64,000 bases of DNA from Polydactylus sextarius (taxonomy: Eukaryota; Chordata; Actinopteri; Polynemidae). Shown here one piece after another: positions 1-12,919 of this stretch. Position numbers and translations under genes: made by a program. Under the pieces are notes generated by a model. That model saw nothing but the letters and a program-made list of their open reading frames with translations. It searched no databases and was not told where the DNA came from. Every line of letters starts with the position of its first letter. Position 1 is the stretch's first letter. The DNA lies in NCBI GenBank assembly GCA_016801845.1, contig CM028921.1, forward strand, positions 10,578,775 through 10,642,774. The letters are read 5' to 3'.

Positions 1-203
1 GTGTGCAAACAAATTATGGACTTACCAGTGTAACTTAACATATAGTTATATTTTATGCTTCTTTATGAAACAAAATACCTTCCTGTCTTGTTTCCAATTT
101 GTTTTTCAGTAAGTGAAAGGTCTGAACTATTGCTGCTGGATAAACAAACCTGTCGGTCAGTGATTTAATATCATGAACTGATCGCACAGGTAGTTTTATA
201 GAC

Positions 204-320
204 TCTGTGTTTTGATTGGCAGAAGAAGGGTTAACTCCGCTGAAGGTTTATTGGCTAACAGTAGGCGTGGCCCCTCAGCACCTGGCAAACACACGTTACC
301 TTAAGACAGGTAAGATCAGT
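204..320 (+). promoter_or_regulatory. putative promoter of the PEAK1-like gene
   Basis: Two inverted CCAAT boxes (ATTGG at 215-219 and 250-254) and a GC/KLF-like GGCGTGGCCCC at 264-274 lie about 190-250 bases before the first start codon. The purine-rich stretch 318-350 would then be 5' UTR. Placement is inferred from these motifs and from the first coding exon at 464. No TATA box was seen. The true start site cannot be fixed from sequence alone. Confidence 0.35.
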
Positions 321-463
321 CAGAGAGAGAGAGACAGAGGAAGACGAAGAAACAGCACATGCAGGAAAAACATTTTTTGACTCTTCCCAACTCAGCAGCC
401 TGTAATTACCGCTGCACCTAGAATGTGAATTCAGTGTTTCACCTTGTATTCAGTGTTTCCAGA

Positions 464-3400
464 TGGGAAGCTGTGTGAGCCAGTACAGTGGGTAAGCTTT
501 CTTTCATTCCCTTCTGTGAATACTTGTGACCATCCAGGTCAGGTGAAGTCATGTTTATTTAGCAGGGAGGAGAAGCTTGTGAGATTATATGATTTGTTTT
601 TATGAGTTGTGATTGTTCATTTCTTGAAGCTGAGTTCTGAGAAGCAGGAAAATACATTGAGATATCTTCATGCCGTCTCAACAAGTCAGGTCCTGACACT
701 GAAACATCTCACAAAGGGATTTTTTTTATGTCAAGAGCCTCTCAAGGTGTGTATCCACACAGGATGTTTTCCTTCCTACAGGATTAGATAATCTTCGTGA
801 TTTTATGCTCTTTTGACCACTTTTATTGCTGAAAGTAACCAATTAATAATTCAGATTTAAATAGGGGTAATGTTAATGGCAGTCTGATGTTATATAGCAT
901 AAGTATATGTATATTAATGACGTCTATTCATGTCTCACCAGAGAAGAATAAGAGAGAAAGATGAATCTCGATATGCAGGTCAAGCCACTATCAGATTTTT
1001 TTAACACACAAACCATTTGCATTCCACCATATCGTACCGTGCTGTAATTACACTGTGTTTTTGATGCCTCCATCTTTTCACAGTTTATTCACAAGTTGTT
1101 TTCAAATAGTTCACATCACTGATGGACCTTTTATATCACCTGTCTGCTGCTGGCAAGCACTGAAGCAGTACTCTTTGGCAACTCTGAGGTTATTGATCGA
1201 CTCGCTTTAAAAAAAAAAGAAAGACACTCAGAGGCCTTATGGCCTACAAAGACAGATCATAAACATGTCAGATCTGATGCTTTCCCTAGACAGAGTGGGT
1301 AGAGACAGACACATGAGGAGCTCGGTGTTTTCCTCGTGTGATCACTTCAATCACGTCATGGTCAAAACATTTCAAAAATATTTTGTTCCTTATGAAAAAC
1401 AGCCTCGTCTCCTAATCCCAGGGAAAACAGGAAATAACAGTTAATTTTAAGCTTAGCTTGGTCACTATGTATCTGTGATCTTTAAAGTTCAGACACACTG
1501 GAAAATATCAGCACATGTTATATTCTTTAGGGTTGGAGACTGCAAGTAATTTAGTAGTTGGTTAGTTGGGTGAATATCAGCTGAAATTCTCCCTAATGCA
1601 CAAATGTAATGAGCTGAAGCTCGTTACATTTGTGCATTAGATGTGTCTAATAAGAAGTTCTATTATGTCTGTAGCTGTTCTGTTTTTCAGCAGGGACTTT
1701 TTTCTGTGACCACATAAACCATTAGTCATATTAGGAGCATGTGTAATCAGCAGTTACAGTCTAAGGAAGTGACACATTCGCGACTGAATAATACAAACAT
1801 TACTGCCAACCAGCTCCACCCATGACGCTGCTTAGAGCTATGAAATCAGCCATTGAACCTTTTATGACCCTTTACCTTTTTTGTCCGACTTTGCAACTTG
1901 GCAACTTTTGTTTTTACTTTGTTTTCATCATTCAGCAGGAAGAGACTTATTATTGAGACTTATGACTGCACTGCAGCAGCAGCCACTTGTTTGAGTGGTT
2001 GTTAGCAGGTATTTTGTGTTTTACAATGGGACTAATTCATCCAACCTGGGTGGTCACAACTCAGGTGGCCAAATACAGGTCACACTGAAAGACTGTGGCT
2101 GAACTGTTATCAGATCTGAGGTCAGTAGCTGTGTCACTCTGAGTATCGTATTTACTGTGATCAAAGTAGCTGACTGATCCCAGATGAAACACCAGTTCTA
2201 TGGTTTATTCACTGTAGAGCTGTAAGACATTGTTACCCAGGTGATATTCTGTTTTCATGTAGGGGCACATAAAATGTTCTTGTGCTCAATTAAGGGTAGA
2301 CTATGTTTGCAGTCCATGTTTAGCTGTACTGAGGTGAGTCATCTGAAAAAACACACTTTGGTCCATATTTGACAGCTACGTTTAGTTATTTGAAGAACAA
2401 AGGGCTGTAGCTGAGTGTCTATAATGTGTCTTAAGTTTTGTTGTTTTCTTATAAACATATCTTCAATAATAAAAAAAAAAAAGTTAACAGTATTTTCACA
2501 TGCATGAGACAAAAAATAAAAACCAAGCCAAACAAAAAGAGAAAAAATGCTCAGTATCATTGCCATCAAGGTCAGATACTCCACAATGTACCTTTCAAGT
2601 GGAGATGAAGAACAGAACAGCACCTATTTCGTTAAGTGCTTCATCTATTCTTTAAATGCAAACTGGTTTCCAACTCGGTTAAGCATTGCCTGGAAAAGAT
2701 TCTTTTACAGTGCAATAAAATAATGTGATGATGCACACAGGTCTGATGTGAAAATTGTGGTTCTGTCACTTCCTCATAAAAAGACACGTATGTGGCAGAT
2801 AAGCTGTACAACATGAATCTGTGGCTGCAACAAACTGCAGTATGTGACAAGTCTCCTCGTGGCGTCCCCGGGGCTTTCACACTATGTTTGGAGTCACTCT
2901 GTGCAATCTCAGCTCTCTCAGTGATAACACACCCTGAGTAACTGCAAGATATGGCCCAGATTTCTAGTGGCCATTACATTATGAGTCTCCTTCTGTAAAA
3001 GGGAGAAATCTACTATTTATTCATCTGCTGTGAGTCATCCTAAAGAACATTACAACAATTGTAATGCTAATTTTTAATAATGGCATGTTGAATTTCTTAT
3101 AGTGACATTTTTTATCAAATGTCAGCCAAACTAACACGAAGTTGATTTTGTTTTGTTTTGTAATTATTTATCCGATCTTATTAAGCATTAACTTATGCTT
3201 CATTCCACACTGTTGCTTTGATAATTGTCTGATTTAAAAATGAATGAATGGGTAAATAAAAGTCAGTCACATTTAAGTCTGCCACCTTCATCACATCTTT
3301 TGATCAATTGGCTGTGACAGATTTAAATGAACTTCATCTCACCTCTATTAACACCTCAAATCATGGCTGCTGTCTGTCACACAGGGATCTTCAAAACATA

Positions 3401-6400
3401 TCAGATGCTACTGTGACCTGTTTGTCTTTTTTTTTTCTTTTTTTTTTCACCTTCCCTCAGGCAACATATGGGTAGTTACTTTTGAAAGCATATTAGGCTT
3501 CAAAGTCCCTCCACTTATAGCTGTGCTCTCTCCAATTCATTATTTGTTGAAGGAGATAAAACATTCTGATGAATGATGCAGACAATGATTAGAGAAACTG
3601 AAACAATCTACGTGTCGGTTCCTGTGATCATAGATATAGTTATCTCTCATAGACAGAACTATGGCAAATGGAAGCTCTTATCAAATACAGCTTATTTATC
3701 ATATATAAACACCACTATTTTTGCAATAGAGCCTCACTATTATCACCCTGCTTGTTTTTTTTTCTTCTTCTACTTGTTTGTAGATATTTTAATGTTGATT
3801 TAAATTGTATCATGAAAAGAATAAGAAGTAAACAAGTTGTGCCTCCTCCTCTGTCATGTGCAGCCAGGTACCAGTCAGTGCCAGCAGCAATGCAAAGGAC
3901 CGGGAGCTGCCCGGTGCCTCCTTCCTGTCTGCCAAAGTAAATCTGGGACTGGTGCTGGGGGAGGGCGAGGACGGCGGCCATGCCAACCAGGTTACCACAC
4001 CAGCTTCAGCCAGTGAAGGCAGCGCCAGTGTTGGAGAGCCTGAGGAGGACGGGAATCACTCCCATCACTCCCACTCTCCTGCCTCCAGCCAATGCAGCGC
4101 CACATACAGCAATCTGGGTAAGAACAACACATGCAAGACTTCTACTGTTAGTTGTATTTGCACATGCACACAAAATTACAAATAGCTGATATAAACCTGA
4201 AGCTGAAACGTTTTATTGCTAATTGTCTAAATGAGCTCGTTCCTCTGCCGATCATCACCTGGATTTTATCCTGCATTACAATAGATCCTGATTAACAGTG
4301 AACAAAATCTTTTTACAGTTCAGAAAGTGCTACCCCAAAAAAAAAAAAAAAAAACAATGAAGAGAAAAATGAGGGGGGAAATGCAGAAAAGCTGCTGGTG
4401 GTGCACAATTTCTCAGAGACATTAAAATATACATGTGGCTAACTTCCACAGTGTGTGGGCGCAAATGGTATTTTTATCTGATTTGCATCTATTTTTTTTA
4501 TACTGATTTACATAAATTACTGATTTTCTTTTAGCAAAGACAGCAGCACGACTCTGTGGGACGTTGTGTTTGATATTGTCTGAAGGGTAACTGAGATCAG
4601 TAGATAATCATTACCTGTATCTGTCACACTTCAGTGTCTGTAATTCACCTCGCTGCGACTGCGAGTCCCTGATTTTACTTTTCTCCAGCATCGACTGGCT
4701 CACTTCCACATGTGACAAGTCATAATTAATTCTCTGCTAAAACAGCTGGAGCTCCAAATCCTCAGCACATCTCGTCATCCACAGCCTGCAGCTTGAATTC
4801 TAGATCAACCTGAGATATTTTATTTCAGCGTCAAGGGTAGAAGTCTTTGTCCTGAGGTTATTGCTCTTGTTTATGGAGTTGCTTCTGTTTCTGTGGAGCT
4901 GGAGCTAATTTTTATCGGGACCATTTGCTTCAGTATATTTATGTTTTATGCAGAAATGCACAGAGAGTGGATCTCCCTTTTAAATCAACGTTACTATGTT
5001 TTCTACTATTTGTCATCTTCTCTGTCTCATTACCTTTATCTCTTCCTCCGCAAACAAGAAGATGGACTGCAGGGCTGACTTCAGTACTTTTTAGCACTGT
5101 TAATGGCATAAAAGCATTTATCCTCATAAAGGTTTATTAAATGGAACTAATAATTATATTGTGATTCTCCTCAGTTGAAATATTCAATCGTAAATCTCTA
5201 ACATCCTTCTCTAACTTCCTCAGTCAATGAGTCACTTCCATCATTATATCAGTATCATAAAGCTCCTGACCTGTAGCTGCCCTGTTTATACAGGGTGTCC
5301 ACGGGGTCTTAAAAAGTATTAAAAGTAGATAAATCAATTTCGGGAAAATTAAGGTCCTTAAAACTATTAAAAGGTCTTAATCGCGACTTTATGAGGTATT
5401 TTCTTGGTCTTGCTTGATTTCAAAGAATGGGTGAAGCCTGTTGCACATAATAACTGCGAAGCTTAATGTTCATTTTGTAAGAAGAAAATAAGCGTAGTGT
5501 CTATGAGCATCAATGCAGTCAAGTCCCCCATGAGCGGTTAGAGCCACAAGACTGTTGCTGGCTGTAAAGAGCAGTAGATGTCCGTTTCTAGTTTCTGAAC
5601 CAGCCAGCACGGCTGCAACAGCGGCCTCTGTCTTGTCGTCCGCTGACATCATGGTTGCTATTGGCAGCACACTGACGCCCCATGCGGAGGTTATCTGGTG
5701 CCTTAACACAGCAGTGAATTACAACTCGCTGAATTCAAATGAAGGAGTTTCAGACATTTTCAAGTCAATGTTTCTGGACTCTGACAGCCAAAACGTTCAC
5801 CTGTGGCAAGGACAACACGGGATACTTCATATGATTCGGGCTAGGACACTTCTTTAAAGGTGGAAAGTGCTAGAAATGCTGAACATCTTTTCATAGAAAT
5901 TCTTCTTTCAGAAATGTGGTCAGTAGAAAATGGGTCAGTTTCAAAAATGGTTGTTTGTGACATGAAATGTATCTCACTGAGGCATTACACATCCAGCCAA
6001 CATTTTATTGCGTATATGTCACATCGCAGAACAAGGATCAAATCCCCGTTCAACTATTCTCTGTCACCTTTAAGCAGCAGCTCGTTGACAGCATCAACAA
6101 AGCTGGTCCATTTGTGCTTATGCTTGATGAGTCTGTGAATCAGCTGAATAGTTTCTTACTGTTACCTAATATACAGTATGTTCTAATAATTTCCTATATG
6201 TACCTAATAATGTGTCCTTGTATTTTAATAAACTTGCCATGATTTAATTTGGGGCTTTGCTCCTTCTTACTATATCAGAGTTCTGTTGTATGGTTGCGCA
6301 ATTGCAAACTACAACAGTTTTGTAAGTTAAATATTTGTTGCTGATAACAGCTTGATGTAGCCTTAAAATATTTTTTGGAAGGTCTTGAAAAGTCTTAAAA

Positions 6401-8283
6401 AGGTATTGAAATTAACTTCAGGATTCCTGCATATACCCTGCTATACCCTAATCAACCAACCTTTTTTTTTAATGTATTTATTTGAAAATAAAACATCCTA
6501 ATGGCACTTTTTTTTTTTTAGAGATTTATAATTTTTTCTTCATGGTTAAACAGCCCATGATATTTTCATAGTCTTAGAAAAAAAAAGTATATCAAATGAT
6601 GACAAATAAACCCAAATACCCTCCTCTCCCTCTGTGGTTTATAATACTACTGCACGCTGTCATATTGGATTTCTCTAATACCGTGATGAAGAATTTTGTG
6701 TTAAAGCCTCATTTTAGAGCCTGCTTTTGATTACGTGACGGGGGACATTTTATCATTAGACTTTATCAGCAGCTCAGTATTTCAGGTTTGTTGTTATTGG
6801 GAAGAGAAGAGAGGAGCAGCTATCTGACAGATGTACTCTCACAATACCAAGCTCTGGCTCTTCATCAGAGGCTGAGTGTTTGTGAGTCACTGCGTTAAAT
6901 TGACTTTGGTATAAAGGTATTTGCTAACTGAGTATGTTGTGTATTTGTGTGCGTAATTCTCAGAATACACACCAGCCCTGTGGATGGATTTATTGTGAAC
7001 GTGTTAAAAGCTCCCTGGTTGATGCACGATGAGCTGCCTGCAGCCTAATTTTACTCTTCTCAAATCTGCTAATGAGGAACAAGGCAAGAGCGAGTGTTTG
7101 TGTTATTTGTGTGTCTTCAAACATATAGTACGTTGTTTTTTCTGTTTTTCTGGTGGTGGGTGGAGGGGACGGGCTTCAAAATTAACACACAGCTGTTGAG
7201 TGTGAAGCCTATTTTAACTTTTTACTTTTATCTAATCTTTTCTGCTTGTCAGGATTTCGGTATTGATTTGCATTTTTTCCTCTCCCTGCCTCCCTCCCTC
7301 CCTCTTTCTCTCTCTCTCTCTCTCCCTCTCACTCTCTCTCCGCTTTTAGCTCCAGTAAAATTCCCAGTTAACAAATTTTTCAAGCAGAAGTGTTTCTCTC
7401 TCTCACTCTCTCGCTATATATACAGTACACTCGTTCTGTGTTTTAATCAGAGCATCAGGCAGTGGGAGGTAGAGCACTCGCTGCCTCACTAACTGAGAAA
7501 TCTCCAGTACTGGTGGGAGCGTTGAGCCTGCCTGTTGGCACTCGAATCTCTGAACAGACTCAGAGATGGAAGCAGAGAAAAGCTTTTCCCTTCGCTTCTC
7601 TGTGCAGCTTCTGCACTGCGTTTGCCTAGAAACTTTCAGGCAATAGTGGAATTGAGGTAGGCTTGTTTATCTCGTTTTTTTTTTTTTGTTTTTTCCTGCC
7701 TTCATCTCTTCTCATCACCTGTCTGTCTCTCTGATCAGGTGGCTCCTGCTCTTTCTCTGTCACTTCACTTTAACCACCTCCAGCCGCCCACTCGTTTGCT
7801 CTGGCTTCATTTCTCCCTCTGTTGCTCTTTATTCTACCTTCCTCTTCTTGTTGTTGTGGTGTCAGAGTTCATTCTATTGCGGCTCGACGTGTGTATTCTT
7901 GTGCTACGCAACAAGTTCTTCGATCTCCTTAGGAACAAACGATGGAAAATTTCAGTCTCAGTTTACTGTAATTGTCGATTTAATACTTTAATACTGAATT
8001 ATATTATTTATTCCAATAACAGTCAATTATTTCACTCAGTGCAATCAGTCAGTTTCTGTTTAATTTGAAACAGTTACATGCATTTAAGTGGACTTATTGA
8101 ATAGAATAGAATAGAATTGTAAATATAATTTAAGAGCTCTTTGTTTGTTTGTGATTGTGGGTGTTGCTTATTTGAAATCTTATTTTAATATCTCTCGATG
8201 GTGACGTAATCATGTGCAGCAAAGAGAGAGCGTGATGCCTCTAAATTTAAATGTGTTGGTATCCAGATTTTGGCAATAATTGT

Positions 8284-8338
<55 letters not shown>

Positions 8339-11300
8339 CCGCATGGTGGGATCTGTCCTCCAGAGAGAAAGACTGAGATTTTTAGTCTCTATCAAGTTTC
8401 TGAGAGACTGGGACTCTGTTGTTTTATCTCCTGTGGATACAGGTCAAAAGACATTTATTGATTTGCTTCAATTTCGCTAATTATTGCCACTTTTCAAGAC
8501 ATTTTTTATTTTATCCTATTGTAGAATAACACTTTTTTTTTTTTTTTTTTTTACAATTTTAGCAATTACAGACAAATTCATTCATCTTATCTTATTTAGT
8601 TTGTTGTTGCAGTGAATTTGACCTTTACTTGTTCATCTTTTCATCATTTCTTACGAGGTTGTTGCTGCAGCTCTGCAATTTCTCTTTGTTATTAATGAAA
8701 CAGTCTGTTTATCTATGTACTACTGAAACAATCACTTATTATAACTTGGTCATTTTTCAATTTAAAAATGACTGAAACAACAATGAAACAACTGCAGATT
8801 TCAGCCTGTGTAATATTCATATTTTATTTTTATTTGTTTTGAAAATAAACTGAATGTTTTAATGATGTAATGTAATGATGCAATGATGTTGAGGCAGCTC
8901 TGAGAAGTTTTTTTTTTTTTTTATATTGACAAATCAGTTATATTAAATTAAACCCTTAAACAATCTTGAAACGAAGCAGTTTATCACAGCCCTAATTTAA
9001 TCATTTTGTTCATTTCTCTGCTTTAATATTATAATTGTGAATCAATACAGTTCTCTAAAATGGTTAAAGTTCAGGTTCATTTCAGGACTTTTGTATTAGA
9101 TTTCTTTAGTTTTAGTAATTTGCACCTAATAAGCTGCCAACTTCAGTGTGAAGTTATTCCCGATTCTAAGTGAGGTGACAGTGTCAGACTGGATTAGTCT
9201 TACATAATTAAGTTAAGTCACAGACACATTGCTGCAATAAAACATCCCAAGAGTCGGAGAGTTGTTTTCCTGGATGGATTACTGCAGATTGGTGGAGGAA
9301 CACATTAGATATACTGGTTCCAGGGAGGATTAACAAGACTCATTTACTTTATTCTGACTGCTCTCTATTAAAGCCTCTACCACGTTCTTACTTAAGATGA
9401 TGGCAGCAGCACTTGTGAGGACTTATTCATTCTATTAGACAGGAATTTGTAACCCATTTGGACAGTGTAAAAAGAAACAATGTATTCAAACAGGTTCCTT
9501 TTGCCAACCTTTAGGGATGGCAGCTTCTTACTGAGACCTACCACGATATTGGGATGTTCCCTGCTGAATTAAAAGACATACAACTGGATCTCTGTGACCT
9601 TCTACGCCCACTCAGTTAAAATTATCAGGCTGTGTCACTCCCATCATGCAAGTGGCACGGCTCTTTTGTTCATTTCATCTTATCAAACGTTTGTCTCTGA
9701 CCCATCTGCCTCTGTGGTCCTCGACTGCAGAGAACGGCGAAGAAGTCCAATCAACCCTTCAGCCCTCCAGTTCCCTCCCACCACCACCATCCCAGAGAAA
9801 TAAGGTCACTTAAAGTCCCTGATAAATGTGCTCTCCATGCCGCCTCTTTAAGCCTCACTGCAGAGCAGAGTTGCAGATTGGGTCGGGCAGCTGGATGGTT
9901 TGAGGGATGACTTGTGCCCAGATGTCCTGCTCTCTGGCTTGAATTCTCCTGAAGGCTGCTGTAGCAGCGTGCAGCCTCATGTCATCGCGTCGTCTTCATG
10001 AGAGGCAGCAGAGACAGTGGGAGGCTAGAAACACTGCAGGGGGAGAAACAAGTGCTGAGGGAAGCTGGTGGTGAAAGAGTGGATTGACTTGTATTTCAGG
10101 TCTTATTTTTATCCTTTTCAGCAGTGTAAAAGTATATTTGTAAATCAGCAGAAGCTCGACAGCTACATGCTAAACCGAATGTTTAGTTTTTTTATGTCAT
10201 TATCAATTTTCTGCTCACAGGAAAACAAAACAAACAATCAACACTTGAGAGTGAAATCCAAAATCTATTTAAACGGAAATTGATGGCTTCACTTAAGAAA
10301 GATGAACTCACAAAGTTCTGATATTTTGCATTTGAACATAAATTTCTGGGTGGAAAATACGTTTTTTTAGAAAAACAAAGCAATAAAGAAATCTGCATTT
10401 CCTCCATGTTATATCTGGGTACTTTATTTAATGTACGCAGTTTGTTTGAAAGTTATAGTTGAGAGAGTTTCTCTTAAGTAGTCTGGTGAATATCATTGCT
10501 TTTTTATTTATAAGATGTTTTTCTTTTTTGCATTAATAAAATAACTAGTAACTGCAGCTGTTGAATAAATGTGCTCAAGTAAAAAGTGTAATATTTTCCT
10601 CAAATGTAGTAGTATAAACTATACTATACTATAGCACTAGACAATGGTCATACTTAAGTAGGAGGACCAAAGGTTGGTGCAGAAAAATGTGTTTACTTCT
10701 GGCCAATGCAGCCTGGGGTTGGTAATCATTGATGCTATGCCGTCACGTTATCTTTTCCTCTCTGTTTTCTATGGTGGAGTAGATTAAGTAGTTTGTTTTC
10801 TTTCTCCCCCAGGTCAATCCAGAGCCAACATGATCCCACTGAAACAACCACGAAACATCAAAGCATCCAACGACACCTTGGCCTCCATTGACCTGGACAC
10901 CTTCTCTGATCAACCAGCACCTAAAGCCACACCACCACCGCTCCCCAAGAAGTCTGTACCTCGCTCCAGCACCGAACCCACCCTAGGAGTAAAAGAGCCG
11001 ATCCAGGGACCCCTCAGGCCTCGAGCTGAGGCTAAACCCGGCGGCACCAACCTCAGCGTAGCCAATCCTCTGTACGACCTGGACTCCACCTGGGAGACGG
11101 CGTCTCAGAGCTCCTCTCTGAGCTCTGAGCCTCATCGAGCCCACAACCATGAAAGCGGCGACTCACTAGAGAGACCGTCACCCGCGGCGACCGCCAACAA
11201 GAGCCGTCCAGCCAACAATATGGCTTCACTGGTTCCTCAGCCTGCACCCGCTGCACCCAGCAGCACCACCAGCAGAGAGAGGAGGGGCTACACAAGCACA

Positions 11301-12885
11301 GAGTCTCTGGCTGGAAGAGGTCGGACGACAGGTCGAGGTGGTGTTCCTGGGTCAGGAGGAGGCTCCAAACCCCAGAGACCTGCTCTGTACAGGGGTCTGG
11401 ACAGCTGGGATGAGGTGGTGGGGAGGATCCGGGGCCTCCACACGGACACGCTGCGGAAACTGGCGACAAAGTGCGAGGATCGTTTCATGGCCGGACAGAA
11501 AGATCACCTGAGGTTTGGCACCGACAGCTGGTCCCACTTCAGACTGACGACCGGGAAACCCTGCTGTGAGGCCGGAGATGCCGTTTACTACACCGCTTCC
11601 TATGCCAAAGACCCGCTGGTCAACTACGCTATCAAGGTGAGATATTTAGTTCTTTTTTATAGACCACTTTGTCCTGCTGAATGGACACTTATGTTGTTAT
11701 ATTCTTCATCTTTTCCCAGACAGAAAATGTTTAGGTTTAAATGTTCTTCCTCTACTATTTGAGGTCTTCAGAGATGCAATTAAAATCAATTAGTTCACTG
11801 AAATTTGCCACATTTCATGCATCATTATATTTGAGTAAACACAACATGATGTAATAAGTTGAAGTTTTTTTCATTTTAGTTATTTATTTATTTTTGATTC
11901 AGGTGAAATCCATGCTGTTGGTGGTGCTGTTTACCTCAAATCATAAAATGCTGAGTCGATGAGCAGAAAATGAATTATTAACAGGATCATTTGGGGCAAT
12001 TTGCCTCACTTTGACATTTTTGCAACAGTGGAGTTTGACAGGAAAGACTTGGTTGAAACGTTTAGTGAAGGACGCAGACTGGATTTGAATCCTGGTCTCT
12101 GCGTTAACGACTACAGCCTTGAGTTTATCAGACATCAGCTCAACTTTGATCATTTGTTTCTGAAAAAAAAATCATGCAAAAATATCAAACCATGTCTTGT
12201 TCCAAGCACTTCAGGGTGTTAAAATAAACCAACATCTTTAATGAGCATTTTTGACATTTAATAAGTCAATCCATTAATCTATGGATTAATGGAGAGAAAT
12301 AGTTGCAGCACTGATCTGCAGAACTACTTTACTAGTAATATAAGAATTACAAGCTGCTTTTTGTATGAGTTTCGTGGCAAATGTCATACATTACATGTTG
12401 CATTTAAATATGTATGACCCTAAAACCCAAACCCATTTTTTCTATCACAGTGTACGTAGTTGACCTAAAAAAAACAACTTAATATTGTATGTTTCTATCA
12501 GAATAATCCAACAAACATCTTATTTTTAGCATCATACTTGTCTGAATACGTTATTCAAACGGATGACGTGTTTGTTTTGTATTGTGTCCTTGCGTTTGCC
12601 GACTCTCTGTATCGAGAGGGACTAGAGATAAATTTGGAGTCTGGTGGTACCGTGGCTGCTGCCTTTGCAGTAGATCTATTAAATCTCTGTGTTTTGATTT
12701 TTGGAGGTAGAATCTCCTCCCACTTGCTTAGCTGAGGTGGAGGAATGTGTTTTTGCTGAAATATTAGCGCTGAAAGTTTGAGCCTTCAGGGCACGACCTT
12801 GTGCAATAAAACCTGTTTGCGCACGAGTTTTTCCTTGTTGTAATTGTGTGAGGGTAGCAGTTCTGTTTGCTTGCCTTACAGTTAA

Positions 12886-12919
<34 letters not shown>

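Larger units (their letters stand above)
4118..10812 (+). other. intron 2 of the PEAK1-like gene
   Basis: A 6.7 kb intron from GTAAGA to an acceptor ending TCCCCCAG. It contains a degenerate DNA transposon (5291-6440), a pyrimidine tract (7278-7341), a (CA)n microsatellite (8286-8337), poly(A)/poly(T) runs (4337-4354, 8532-8552, 8910-8922) and otherwise AT-rich sequence with no exon-like segment that I can support. Confidence 0.6.

Noticed and set aside
1593..1640. Hairpins (here and at 59195-59261) as microRNA genes
   Set aside because: Loops of 2 and 5 bases are too small for normal pre-miRNA processing; no known microRNA seed was recognised.
8270..8480. Frames rich in HTHTHT
   Set aside because: Produced by the (CA)n microsatellite; the same applies to CVCVCV and HTHTHT frames near 12.8-13.0 kb and 23.7-24.0 kb.
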